Shown here piece after piece: positions 1 to 14,632 of a stretch of 64,000 nt of DNA. The notes under the pieces were generated by a model that saw nothing but the letters and a program-made list of their open reading frames with translations, made no database searches and had not been told where the DNA came from. This stretch comes from Lucifuga dentata. Lineage: Eukaryota; Chordata; Actinopteri; Ophidiiformes; Bythitidae. The position numbers and the translations under genes are program-made. Numbering within the stretch: the stretch's first letter is position 1; every line of letters starts with the position of its first letter. The stretch spans positions 62,001 through 126,000 of the forward strand of contig VXCM01000762.1 of assembly GCA_014773175.1 (NCBI GenBank). Direction: 5' to 3'.

Positions 1-579
1 ACTGTGTGACATTTTTCTCAAAATATATAATGTATAATGTATAATGTAACTAATTCATTAATGTTTATTGTCTGTTTGCCTTATTATGGCATCATAAAGC
101 ATGTCATATTTACCCAAACGTGACAGGTTTCTGTTTTAAATGTCAAAATGTCATAATATCATTTTGGCGAATGAAGCTAATAAACTGCTTTGTTTGTTTG
201 GCCTTCACTTTTTTTTTTTTTTTTANTTTTTTTTTTTTTTTTAATATTTTACTATATTTTTCTTATATTTTTTTAAATATATTTTTTATATTTTATTTCT
301 GATTTTTATATTTCATTGCAAGGTTCATGTTGTTACAGACACTGCAACTTTATTTTGAAAATAGGGACTTGCTTTTATAAATCTTTTAGTGAGTGAAGTA
401 TTGTTTAATTTGCCTATTTTTCTGAATTTATACAAACAAACTTGTCTATATCAGATCAGTTCCTTTTGATTTCAGATTAAAATGGAATCAACAAGTCTGC
501 GATTTTTGCATCTAAACTTTCAACACAACGTGCTCGTTAAAATATCCTGTCGGTAATAGTTGGCTTGGTTATTTTACAG
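1..579 (+). other. gata2: gata2 intron upstream of coding exon 2 (partial)
   Basis: AT-rich sequence with no exon-like frame. It holds a T-run interrupted by a single N at 226, and ends in a polypyrimidine stretch and AG acceptor at 578-579. The upstream coding exon with the start codon is outside the window. Confidence 0.75.
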
Positions 580-1240
580 CTCGCCTCACCGGGACTCAGG
601 TGTGTCGGCCTCATCTCATGCACAGCCCGGGGATTTCATGGCTGGACGGCGGGAAAGCAGCTCTGTCGGCCCACCACCACAACGCCTGGGCCGTCAGTCC
701 CTTCAGCAAGCCCAGCCTGCATGCCTCCGGTTCCGCTTCACCGGGCGGCCTCTCTGCCGTCTACCCGTGCAGCAGCAACTCAAACACGGTCTCTGGATCC
801 TCATTAACGCCGCCGTCTCACTCCAGTCCCCATCTGTACACTTTCCCCCCTACCCCACCCAAGGATGTATCACCGGACCCGGGGGGCGCGTCTCCTTCGT
901 CCTCAGCCACCAGGATGGACGAGAAGGAATCTATCAAATACCAAGTGTCGTTACCGGAGGGGATGAAGATGGAGGGCTGCAGTCCACTGAGGACCAGCCT
1001 GGCCTCCATGAGCGCTCAGACCCCTTCCACCCACCATCCCATACCGACCTATCCCACCTACACGCTCCCTGCGGCCCACGAGTNAGACCCCTTCCACCCA
1101 CCATCCCATACCGACCTATCCCACCTACACGCTCCCTGCGGCCCACGAGTATGGCAGCAGTCTGTTCCACCCAGGGAGCCTGCTGGGAGCTTCATCCAGC
1201 TTCATCCCCAAGAACAAAAACAAGACCCGCTCCTGCACCG
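580..1240 (+). CDS. gata2: GATA2-type transcription factor, coding exon 2 (activation region, N-terminal to the zinc fingers)
   Basis: This exon encodes the middle of a GATA2-type protein, a nuclear transcription factor that binds WGATAR sites and is central to blood stem cell, endothelial and neuronal programmes. Recognisable GATA2 blocks appear in order: [78 protein letters not shown] and [14 protein letters not shown]. The acceptor AG is at 578-579 and the donor GTGAGT starts at 1241. The exon starts with two bases of a codon and ends with one, which joins in frame to the next exon. The segment 1018-1083 is repeated at 1085-1150 across an N at 1084. The extra 67 bases shift the frame, so no single frame covers the exon as printed; with one copy discounted it reads through (594 bp). 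I take the duplication as an assembly fault, not a real mutation. Histidine/serine/proline-rich low complexity is normal for this part of the family. Confidence 0.93.
1018..1150 (+). repeat. 66-bp direct duplication around a single N inside the gata2 exon (probable assembly artefact)
   Basis: Bases 1018-1083 and 1085-1150 are identical over 66 bp and are separated by one N. Both copies encode the [11 protein letters not shown] region of GATA2, which occurs once in the family. The same N-with-flanking-duplicate pattern recurs at 9054 and 59924, which points to unmerged contig ends. Confidence 0.9.
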
Positions 1241-3274
<2,034 letters not shown>

Positions 3275-3279
3275 TGAAC

Positions 3280-3332
3280 GTGTGTGTGTGCGTATGTGTG
3301 TGTGTCCGTGTGTGTGTGTGTATGTGTGTGCA
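3280..3332. repeat. imperfect TG microsatellite
   Basis: Interrupted TG repeats directly downstream of the N-finger exon, within the intron. Confidence 0.9.
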
Positions 3333-4134
3333 TAGAGGGGGTAGTAAATAAAAAGAGTGGGGGAGGGAGAGAGGGGGAAGGTGAAGGCAGAGAGGCACAA
3401 TTCCAGGAAAGTTATATTTTCCCAATCAGTTTCCAGGAATTGTGTTTGTGGCTCACCCCTTGCTCCTTTAGCTCAGGCCGTTAGCAGAGTGGGACTATCT
3501 GTGTTGTTTCTGTTATCATTATTATTGCTACTTCTGATACTGTCATTGATAGCAGGCCAGCACAACATCCACACCATCCCTCAAAACAAGGCAGTGCCTC
3601 GCTGACAGTTTACAGGTCAAATGCTGCTGTGCTGAAGCTTTTTTTTTTTTTTTTTTTTTTTTAATTGGCACTGCAGGATTTTGAACCTGCCTTGTTTTTA
3701 TTTGGGCATTAGATGTGCAGTAGGGAGCAGAGGGTCTGAGTGGTTTTGGAGGTGGTTGATGTCAGATTGTGTATTTCTCACCGCAAACTCCTTAAAATAT
3801 AAGTACTGTGCTTTCTGGGCAGGAGGTCAGATACAGACAGAATCTAGCCAGCTTGATGCCACTGATATTGTAATGCATTTTAAGGATGTTTTAAAGTGCC
3901 TGTAATGTAATAATGCATTATTCAGAAGGATGATCACAGTGTTAAAGGGTGAAATCTACATTTAAATACTTTGAAGCCAGTTAATTGAAAGAATAGTATA
4001 GAATAGAATAATGTAAAATATATAAACGTGATCATTATTTTTGGTTGCTAAATTAGTCATAAATCTTCCTACAAATGATTTGTGATTCTAATAATAATAA
4101 ATAAGCAATATTTCCACAGCTTTAATGTTACATA

Positions 4135-4340
4135 GAAGCCTCTGCAGGTAGTTTTGTTTCTGTTTGTGATTGTTTAGCAGCTGTGAAATGAAGACAGTAT
4201 TTACAGAGTAAACAGACTCTGCTCATTAAATCAGGAGCTGCTTAATTAGCAGACGCAGCCAGGCAGGCTTTTGTGGAAAATGTTTTAAACTGTTTTATTT
4301 AACGGGAAAGCTGGACAAAAGCGGCAGGATGGCTTGAAAA
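4135..4340. promoter_or_regulatory. candidate regulatory element in the inter-finger intron
   Basis: Complex unique sequence with a homeodomain-type core in GCTGCTTAATTAGCAG, near 4248-4263, and CAGCTG-like E-box half sites nearby. Evidence is motif and composition only. Confidence 0.25.
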
Positions 4341-4689
4341 TATGAGTAAATATAATCAGTTTTTAATATTCCAGTGAAACAAATGTGCGCAAATTTGACC
4401 CCTCAATGCCTGAATGAAAAAAATGAGAGAAAACCAATGATGAAGCAAAGATCTGAGACTATAGACGAAAGAAAAATACAGAGACGGACATTAATATAAT
4501 CGTCAACCATCAAGATAATTTAAAAAGCAAAATAATTTTATGCAATCACCTGGGGAGCTGGTTGATGTGGATTATCAATGCGCTACATCGCTGTGACAAA
4601 TCGGTCAAAATCTATTCGATACATGGAAATATACACGAACAAATGTCTGTTTGTTTCTCTTAACCAGCTATATGAATATTTATTCCAGT

Positions 4690-4880
4690 CTTTGTTATGG
4701 TGGTACATGAGGCCTGATTTGTGTGTGTAGCGGGTTCGCAGTGCTCGGTGCACCGTGCGTTCAGCGGCAGCAGCTTTCCAGTTGTTTCCTATCCGGATAC
4801 CTGACCGGTCCAGATAAAGCAGCAGGGCCAGCGCCTGTTTCCTCCTGCGGCCTCTAACTATAGGATCAGACCTCATTTTC
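4690..4880 (+). promoter_or_regulatory. probable orthologue of the GATA2 +9.5 / i4 intronic haemato-endothelial enhancer
   Basis: The core, 4783-4817, has TTTCCTATCCGGA (ETS-type motifs), then TACCTG at 4798-4803, exactly 8 bp, then AGATAA at 4812-4817. The mammalian +9.5 element is defined by CATCTG, 8 bp, AGATAA with an adjacent ETS motif, and lies in the same intron between the finger exons. It drives Gata2 in haemogenic endothelium and stem/progenitor cells through GATA and SCL/TAL1 complexes. Location, order, spacing and ETS context match. The E-box does not: its first base is T instead of C and the central dinucleotide is changed, so it is not a CANNTG site. The GC-richer flank (4735-4865) in an AT-rich intron fits a conserved block. 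Recall of the mammalian sequence is from memory; an alignment is needed. Confidence 0.72.
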
Positions 4881-5516
4881 TAGTGGTCAATCCGTCCATC
4901 AACCACAAAAAAATAAAAAAAAAATAAAAAAAAATTGCAGTACGGTGAAAGGGAAAAAAGAAAGAAAGAAAAATGGAGGAATTGGGAAAGTTATGAAAGT
5001 ACCCTGTGCATGCATATATACATAATGTCAAAAGTGCCTGACTTCACTTTCATCTAATAAAATAAAACCTCCCTAAAATAAAATGATTATACAAGTAACT
5101 CTAACTGAGCCTGCATATTAACATATTATTTTCTTGTGAATAGGACTACCTCAGTTAAAAGCGTGAAATAAGTGTGAAAAATCCATCAGAAATGACATGA
5201 AACTGAGGCTGTATGGGCTCTTCACCTTTACATTCATTAATTCAAACTAGCTGAGGTAAAGCTTGTGCGTGAAATAACAAATGAATATACTGCATCAAAT
5301 TGGTGTCTCTCATGAGACGTCTTGTTTGTAATGTTTCATTTAAATTACACTCTGGAATATTGATGAAGCAACTCCCGTGGAAATTAATGTCATTTAACTA
5401 AATAAATCAATAAATTTAACTAAGACGATGAAACTACTCAAGGATATTTATTGAAATTGATTTAGAAGCAGACTTTTCTTTGTATAGGTGTCCTCTCCTT
5501 TGCCTGCTCTCACTGA

Positions 5517-6922
<1,406 letters not shown>

Positions 6923-7207
6923 GTAAACCGGCCTCTGACCATGAAGAAGGAAGGAATACAGACACGTAACCGAAAAATGTCCAATAAGTCCAAAAAGACC
7001 AAGCGGAGCTGTGACAGCTATGAGGAGTTTTCCAGAAGTATGCATGACAAGAGCTCTCCCTTCAGTGCTGCATCTCTGGCCGGACACATGTCCATGGGCC
7101 ACTTGCCACCTTTCAGCCACGCTGGACACATGCTTCCCACTCCCACCCCGATACACCCATCCTTTAGCCACCCACACCACTCTAACATGGTGACGGCCAT
7201 GGGCTGA
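6923..7207 (+). CDS. gata2: GATA2-type transcription factor, last coding exon (basic tail and C-terminus)
   Basis: This exon completes the C-finger with [21 protein letters not shown] and the basic SKKTKR stretch, which contacts DNA and contributes to nuclear localisation. The C-terminal tail follows, with [37 protein letters not shown] and MVTAMG before TGA at 7205-7207. VNRPL and the ending MVTAMG are GATA2 marks; GATA3 and GATA1 differ here. The tail is shorter than mammalian GATA2: the Ser-rich SSSLSFG segment before the final HPH motif is absent. The linker after the basic region also diverges ([14 protein letters not shown]). With the exons above, about 383 residues are represented once the duplicated segment is discounted. 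Whether this is the gata2a or gata2b ohnologue cannot be settled from the window; the divergence makes me lean to the less conserved copy. Confidence 0.96.
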   Translation, partial: VNRPLTMKKEGIQTRNRKMSNKSKKTKRSCDSYEEFSRSMHDKSSPFSAASLAGHMSMGHLPPFSHAGHMLPTPTPIHPSFSHPHHSNMVTAMG

Positions 7208-8480
7208 GAGCTCGAGGGGAGCAGTTAGCAGAGGCATAGATCTAACAATGCTGGGAAACCTGAGCTGGTTACATGAAGAGGGTTGAGGGTCTTACTAGAG
7301 GACAATGTACAATGTTAAAGACATACATTTTGTATGTCTTGATCTTGATTGTCTTAAATTATGCCAGTGGTATGTTGGAGAACAGATGTATTGTGAGAGG
7401 AAAGGACCTTTTTACTCCTTATCTATAGGTACGTACTTTAATCAGGGAAGACAGAGAGATATTCTGCTTCCTTTCCCCCAGGCACACACATTTTAACACA
7501 AAAACATCATTGCACCTCTTCATTTTGCTCCAACAGCCCCCCCCCCCCCCNCCCCCCAACATTCTGACTGTCCGTCTAGTTGCAGTCATATGTGCCGAAC
7601 AGATTTGTAGTAACTGTGAATATTGTAAATGTATGAGACCAAAGGGGGAGAGTGGGTGTGGGTGGGGTGTCCCAGACAGAGCAAAGTTCTTCACAACATG
7701 AAATGAAAATATGCTGGATTTTTGCTGATGGACAATTTTAAAGAAATTTTCGCAAAAGAAACAAGCAAACAAAAAGATTTATGAATATTAATCTGCCACT
7801 GTTTATTATAATTATTGTTATTATAATTGTTGTTATTATTGTTATTCAGATAATTTATTTTCATTGCCTTTTTTCTTTCAGTATATCACCTGAAACATAA
7901 TATGGATACTGTTATCCCAGTTATAAATATATTTTTACCCAATGCGCTTTCTCTGAGCTGGTCAACATTTATACTCTTAAGAAATAAAGAGATCGAGTTC
8001 ATTACCCTATATCTTCTCCCTCTATTCAGTGTTTTATACATATATATATATTCTTTATCAGTACATTCGTAGTGGTCGTGGCACTTATTGTCTCCATTTC
8101 TCTAACTCCTCTTCCAGAATGGAACACGGTATGTCAAATTTGAGTAATTCACAGAAAACAACCCTCTTCAAGCATATCACATATTAATTTCAGAGCTACA
8201 ATCTCAACAGCTATATGTTTCTATATGTACAATTATAATTATGTATTTTTGGATGATATTATGCCATAGATGTACTGTGGCCTCCCATGCATCTCTCTTT
8301 CTTTCTGAAGCACCAAATTAATAAGACAGCAAATGATGTGCATAGTACAAGCAAATTTTTTTATCACTTTCTGTTCCTCTCTGTCTCTGTACTAACACCT
8401 CTGTTGTCCTACTGTAGTCCAAAAAAGTTGAAAATTCTGGTAGCCATTGCATACTGCTGAAAATAAAGACCATATACTGT
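7208..8480 (+). other. gata2: gata2 3' UTR (probable extent)
   Basis: AT-rich sequence directly after the stop codon with two AATAAA signals on the plus strand, at 7983-7988 and 8462-8467. Which is used is not decidable here, so the end is approximate. A C-run with an N at 7551 and TTATTATT-rich sequence at 7795-7860 lie inside. Confidence 0.6.
7536..7558. repeat. poly-C run with embedded N
   Basis: C-homopolymer interrupted by one N at 7551, within the gata2 3' UTR; its true length is uncertain. Confidence 0.85.
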
Positions 8481-9603
8481 AGTTCAGTGATGACTGTGAG
8501 GATTTATTTGCCTTTTAGAAGAACTCTGCAAACTTAAACTTTGATTTAAAAACAGTGCATTTGAAGGTTATCATTTATAAAACTATCAGTTCAGTCATGT
8601 TCCTTGTCAGCCCACAGGACACGAGGTAATGAAGGACCTTGTGGTGCTTTCATAACATATGCACTTATCGACCTTGCTGGCTGGATAGCAATACAGAAAT
8701 AGTTCTTTTCCTCTGCCGTCAGGTCAACCTCTGCAGTAAATCTCAGCAGTACAGCATCAACGGAATCTAGTTACCCTCTGAGCGATATTAAAAGGCACTT
8801 TCTAATGAACAAACTCATACACCAATCAGTGGAGATCAGAGTTGCTCTGACAGAATTTGAGCAGTTTGAACCATATGTTTCAATAGTTCTCATAGTTACG
8901 TAACCTGAATCTGCTTATTAGGTAATACTCTTATGAATTAGGCCTTTTCAATAAACTACACAGTAGCAGTGACAATAGCAGCTGTGATGCCAAACTGGGA
9001 AATTAATTTTTCAGAGATTTACAAAAAAAAAAATGACATTGCAGCAATTTAAGNCAAACTGGGAAATTAATTTTTCAGAGATTTACAAAAAAAAAAATGA
9101 CATTGCAGCAATTTAAGATATTTATTGAAGGGCCATAAATTTCACCTTATGTCTTTTATTTTAAATGTGTTTTTCCTACTTTCCAGGCAGTCACTGGTGT
9201 TCATTAATTGCTTTACATTATAAAATCAACTTACAAAAAATTGGAACTAGCTTGATATTTGTCACAAGCTTCATCTCAATCATCCAGATATTAAAATGTC
9301 CAGGAAATTAAAGTGCAATCACTGGACTGGAAGATTAGATCACATTTTCAGTCTAATATTCTAATATAACAAATATAACAGTGATTGCACTGCAACTAGC
9401 CTGATACTACTTACTGATATAGTAAACGCACCAGAGTGAACATTGCAGTTGTTTTATGGTCGAAGTTACATTATTGTTGTGGTAGTGTAGTGCAAACTAT
9501 TTTAATTGTATTTCAAATGCTAACAGCCATAATGCGACTTCAGCACAAATAAAAGATGTTTTGATATTGATATTTGGTATATTATGTACTGAAAGCAAGT
9601 TTA
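8481..9603. other. intergenic, no gene seen
   Basis: AT-rich unique DNA. It includes the 63-bp duplicate around N 9054 and a degraded piece (about 9170-9225) that resembles the internal CCTACCTTCCAG...CCATTGG part of the TTAA-flanked repeat family. Confidence 0.6.
8991..9117. repeat. 63-bp direct duplication around a single N (probable assembly artefact)
   Basis: 8991-9053 and 9055-9117 are identical and separated by one N at 9054, the same signature as at 1084 and 59924. Confidence 0.9.
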
Positions 9604-10308
9604 AAGAGGACATATTCTACAGATTTCCAATGCTCTCATTTTCATTTATTTTGAAACCTTTGCTATGTTTTAATGTGCACAAAAACACACAATCCACTTC
9701 AACTCTCCCACTGCAGCACCACTATGCACAGTGAGTGAAAAAATGTCATTTTAGGTGTTGTTTTTTTTAAAGGCCCTCCTCCCTAACAGTCTACTCTGTT
9801 CTGATTAACCAGCTGTGTGAGACTTATACCCACAGATTGTGAAGCTCCGATGCTGACCCAACACTTGCTGCTAGTGCCAATCTTTGAAGATAACCAGATG
9901 TGTTCAAATATGTTACATAGTGACATCACTATGTAACGGAAGTAAAGGACTAATGTAAAACATAAAACATAATGGCAACATAAAGCTTTGTTCTGATTGG
10001 CCAGCTGTGTGAGGTTTGAGCTGGCAACACTAAGCTCAGATGCTGGCCAATCACATGTTTGCTAACCTCATTCTTTGAAGGTGTGTTGAAATGTGTTACA
10101 TAGTGACATCGCTATGTTAGGAAAGTAAAGGACTAATCTAAAACAAAGCGTTCAGGGCAGTTCAGGACCTGTGGGTTTGTCCTGCTGAAAGCATTTCTTA
10201 TATTATGAACTTCAAGTTTTGCAATTTTTGACAATGTTTAACGCATACTTCCTATTATAGTACACTATAAAAATGATTAAAATAACAAAAAGCATGATAT
10301 GTCCTCTT
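9604..10308. mobile_element. non-autonomous inverted-repeat element with internal tandem duplication
   Basis: The left end reads AAGAGGACATAT (9604) and the right end ATATGTCCTCTT (10297-10308), its exact reverse complement. Inside are two diverged direct copies with a period of about 192 bp (9798-9961 and 9990-10144), both running from TTCTGATT..CCAGCTGTGTGAG to AAGGACTAAT.TAAAAC. The first copy contains a palindrome with 12-bp arms GTTACATAGTGA / TCACTATGTAAC at 9912-9937. There is no coding capacity. This is consistent with a MITE-like DNA transposon; superfamily not assigned. Confidence 0.65.
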
Positions 10309-12384
10309 CAAAGTCTCCAGTGGAAATCTAGATGGGAGATAAATCCCGAACACTTTAAAAAGTGTGATTTTCTTTAGAAATGATATGCAGTAATGCAAAA
10401 TATGCATGTTTTTGGTAAATGGGGTAAAAGTAAAAGTACTGGTGTGACTCTTTCAACTCTCAGTTTTCCAGTTTTTCACTTTTGTCTCCGATGCAGATTA
10501 AGCTGTAATGTGCCTGTGTTCATGTTTGTGAGTGTAGGAATTCAGGAAAATCAAAAGATGGCTATGCATCAAAGCTACATCAGTGAGCCCTGACATGGCA
10601 CACAGCAAGGTTCACCCCAAGTGCAGCATCCAAACTCCTGTCTCAACTTCCCTGACCTCTCACCCTGGAAGCACTTACTCTGTCATTCTTCCAGGCCCTC
10701 CCACACAGCACAGAGACCCTTTTAAAATGTCACGTCCTTCTAAAAATAATGACACAGCAGGAGACAGAGACTTCCCCATAAAGAGGAGATGAAAAACAGC
10801 CGAGTGGTAGAGATGGACTAAGAGACGCTTTGCAAGGTGAACCTCTCTGTGGACTAGAGTCAAGGAGGGTTTGGGCAATGGGAAGGGCATCTTAAATCAG
10901 TTCACAAGTGAGATTTACAGCCTCCACCTTTGTACGTGCAGCCCCTCCTTAGACCATTTGTTTTTCTACCAAACTTAATTAATGGAATCAAAAACAAAGC
11001 CAAAATGAACTTCAGAGGAGAGAGTTTGAAGACAGATGGTGATAAAAGGAGATTAAAGGAGCAAAAAAAGCAGTGGAGAGTCCCTAATAATGATGAAGGG
11101 ATGAAGGGATGAGGCGTTACCAAAAGAGGGAGAAAACCACCGTATTTCCACCATATTTTTGGATGCTGGAATGACAGGTTTAGAGGGGTCATGTAAGTCA
11201 AAGAGCATCGCCCTCAACTGAAAGACACAATAATGTAAGGCACAATAATTCAGTAATTATTAGCATGTTTATGGGTTCCCTGACTTTCTGTAGTGGTAAA
11301 ACAGAACCTTAATAGCAGCAACTACAACCTCATATGCATGTAAAAGTTGGAGTGAAAGGTATAAGATATAAATGTTGTATGTTGTTGATTTTGAATTGAT
11401 CCCTTGTAAATTCCAAACAGCGACTTTGTCGGTGAACTGAGCAAACATGTTGCTATGTCTGTGTTTTCATTACCTCATTTTGTGCAAATTAACAGACATA
11501 TGAGATTAAGATGTAATAACATTTCTATTAATTAAATATTTTTCACAACAGGTTATCCAAAAAATTGTTCCATAAACTTTTCAAAATCGGTTTTCAGGAT
11601 TATTTACTTTCCAAAGTAATTTTGTCAAACTATGTTAATGGAGAGAACTGCATTATAGTAATTTAATGGAAAAATATGAAATTTGTGTGATATCATGTTT
11701 TTCAGAGTAGCTTTCAGTAATGGAGAAGCTGTAAGATTAAAAAAAAAAATAACATTAGCTAATAAACTTGCTTCTGTTTAGCACAATGTTGAACACTGAG
11801 TTAAAAACAAATGTAATAATAAAATCAGATGGTAAATTGTTTATAAAGAGGCCAAAACATTGAGGCTCTGTTGTCATGTAGCTATTCAGTCATTACAGCA
11901 ACCTGCTGCTGATCAAAACTGTGGGTTTTTGCATAGTGGCATTTTTAGAACCTTATAAGAAAAACACTGGACAGTTTTTTCTACATAGACCTGAGCAGTT
12001 ATCAAACTGAAGGAACTCTTTGGATCACTGCCCAACTAAAAACTACATAAGTGGCAGTAAAGGTGCTGAACAACCTGTATTTATGATTTGTCAGTCAGGG
12101 ATGCATCAAGATTAGCATTAATATCAATATCAGCACCGGGGCTGATACTAGACTGAAATGTATGTAGTCAGCAATAGTGAGCAGACAGTCATGTCCACAT
12201 TGCGACTGAGAGCATTGTGCCATGAATAAAGGTGACAAATGTGCAGAAAGCACTACATACAAGTATGGTGCTACTCTGAGAAAAACAGAGAAGGATTCAA
12301 AAATGACTCAAACTTGCAAGCTGAAAAAGGTTCCATATGCTCAACTCTGGAAAAATAGTTCTGGGAAGTCACTGCAAGCTATAA
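10309..12384. other. intergenic, no gene or element recognised
   Basis: Unique AT-rich sequence. Short frames at 10583-10792 and 10930-11112 lack any recognisable domain or codon signature. Confidence 0.6.
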
Positions 12385-12814
12385 TTAAATGACCATAACG
12401 ATGGTTTTACATGTTTGAGCCCAATATATACAAGCTGCATACACATTTAAACCTTTTCCAGAAATATATTACTGGAGTCATAAATATTAGAATTCTTTTT
12501 CCTACCTTCTAGGCAGCCATTGGTTTCAGTTCATTCTGGTACACTACTAAAAAAAAAAAAAAAAAAAAAAAAAACTTGTACAGACTTGAAACGTACTTGA
12601 GATAGGTAATCCATAACAGCAAAGACAACGTAATTGAATTTTAAGGGTAATATCACCTGAGCATTTGATTTTGAAAGATTAGTGGATTTAGCAAAACAAC
12701 AGGAAAAGTAAAATACAATTTTATACTTTGGAAAATGGTTGCCAGTAATATGACATGTACTTGGGTGGTATTTTTTGGGCTAAAACATGCAAAATCACCA
12801 GTACAGTCCTTTAA
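12385..12814. mobile_element. TTAA-flanked palindromic repeat, copy 1
   Basis: Starts TTAAATGACCAT and ends CAGTCCTTTAA. It shares ACATGTTTGAGCCCAATA, CCTACCTTCTAGGCAGCCA and AAACATGCAAAATCACC with the other copies. It is the shortest full-length copy, interrupted by an A-run at 12549-12574. Confidence 0.75.
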
Positions 12815-13787
12815 AATAGATCATGCAGTTTCATGTCATCTAGATGACTATATAAGGAGAGACATAAAGACAAATGTAATTGAAATGTCAGTGAGTTTCA
12901 GCAACTGGATGTGTATTGTGTCAAATCATTGGGCCTCTGTGCTCTGTTATAATGTGGGACGGCTGCAGTGAGATCTGGGTTTGATACACAAAGGTGTTGT
13001 CTCTGCTGGCATCTCAAGAGGCTTGGAACACACAAACAACAGTAAGAGAGAGAGAAAGAGAGGGCTCCTATCAGTGATCCTCAGAACATGCGATAGAATC
13101 TTTTGTGTCCCACAGGAGATAAGAACAACAGCCACTGACAAAACTTGCATATCCACAGAGACCCACTGACATTCACTCAGTTCTACTTTCCAGCAAGGTT
13201 CCATACTCTTATGAAACATGTACAGGTGATACAATATAAACATAAAACAGTACAACAGCTGTAATATTCAGGTAGCACTTGTGTTTTCTTCACACAGAGT
13301 AAAAACATCCTCAAACAGGAACAAAACAGGAAGAGAAAGCCTTACAGGAAACACTTAGGAGGATTTATTATGACAAAAGGAGTAAATCTAGCATATGTCC
13401 CACCATATAGACATGTTAGTACATGCAGCACACACACCAGAAACAGAATGATGTGTACACCCTAACACATGTATGCGCACATGTACACAAATATACACAC
13501 ACTCGCATTATTAACTGTGACTGCAGACCAGGCGGTGCAGAATAGGTAGAACATGCTGACACATAGTGCATTCTCTCTGAAAAGTGGGACACCCTCCAAC
13601 CACCCGATCCACAACCACTGACAAGTCCCTTTCAAACTGCTTTTCTTCTCCTGTCTGAGGCAGACAAATTCATCCCTCTTGTCTCCAAACAATCACCTCT
13701 TTTCTTCTGCCTGTTGCACCAATGAAAGAAGGAGGGAGGGTCAGAGAGATAGAAAGGAGAGAGGGGGAGGGAGGGAGAGGGAGAGAN

Positions 13788-13825
<38 letters not shown>

Positions 13826-14180
13826 GCATCTGCCCCACAGAGCTACACTGTAGACACTAGGCTCATATCCTGTGTGTTAGGACCCCTGGGACTGGGCGTC
13901 TGGGCCCCACTATCTTATGACACAGCTGACAAAAAGCCCAGGGCTCAGCCCTCAGGAAATCTGAGAGGCGGGGTATCTAGGCCGGGAGGGCAGAAAAGAG
14001 GGTAGGAAGGACAAAACATACAAGACGTACAGGTGGGATGCACCTGTGCTGGCACATATACGTCTGTGATTCTGGGGTAACTCACAAATGTGTCGTTAAT
14101 TAATTCACTGTGGGTGGGAGAGGAAAGAACGCTGAGCAATATTGAAATGAATATTTGACAGAGGTATAACACAGTGAAAA
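12815..14180. other. intergenic with microsatellite, no gene
   Basis: Unique sequence with scattered ACAC-rich stretches near 13430-13505 and a GA microsatellite at about 13770-13822 containing an N at 13787. Confidence 0.6.
13770..13822. repeat. GA microsatellite with embedded N
   Basis: GA/GGA-rich run with one N at 13787. Confidence 0.9.
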
Positions 14181-14184
14181 TCTA

Positions 14185-14285
14185 ATCATTAGCATGGGGA
14201 TTTCTTTTAGGCTGTCGTTGAGGTCAAAGGTCATGATCAGCTGTTGACAAACACCTCATCACAAAAAAGTTTAATCTGATCAAGT
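14185..14285. promoter_or_regulatory. candidate regulatory site with perfect DR1 nuclear-receptor motif
   Basis: AGGTCA-A-AGGTCA at 14221-14233 is a perfect direct repeat spaced by one, the consensus for RXR/HNF4/COUP-TF dimers. TGATCAGCTG and TAATCATTAG lie next to it. Motif evidence only. Confidence 0.3.
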
Positions 14286-14591
14286 CATTTTTGTTTAAAA
14301 AATGTGAGACAGTGTGGCAGTGTGGTGAGATTATTTCAAATTGTTCCAGTACAAATCATCTTTTCTACAATCATTTTCTTGATTCTAGTCCAGCAATCTA
14401 CCCTATTCTGCATTATTTCACGATATGCAGGTTAATTACCAGAAGATTCCCAAAACAAACTGTCTGTACTAGAAACAGGTTTGAATACCTCACTGCACTG
14501 GCACTTTTATTTTTTTTCATTTTTATTTATTTTTTACTTTTTCTTAGGGAAATACAGTAAGACTTTTAAAAATCAATGGACAAAAATCCCN

Positions 14592-14632
<41 letters not shown>

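Noticed and set aside
4583..4876. 97-residue open frame on the minus strand over the enhancer-like block
   Set aside because: No start context, domain or splice support. Its openness is explained by the GC-richer non-coding block that matches the +9.5/i4 element.
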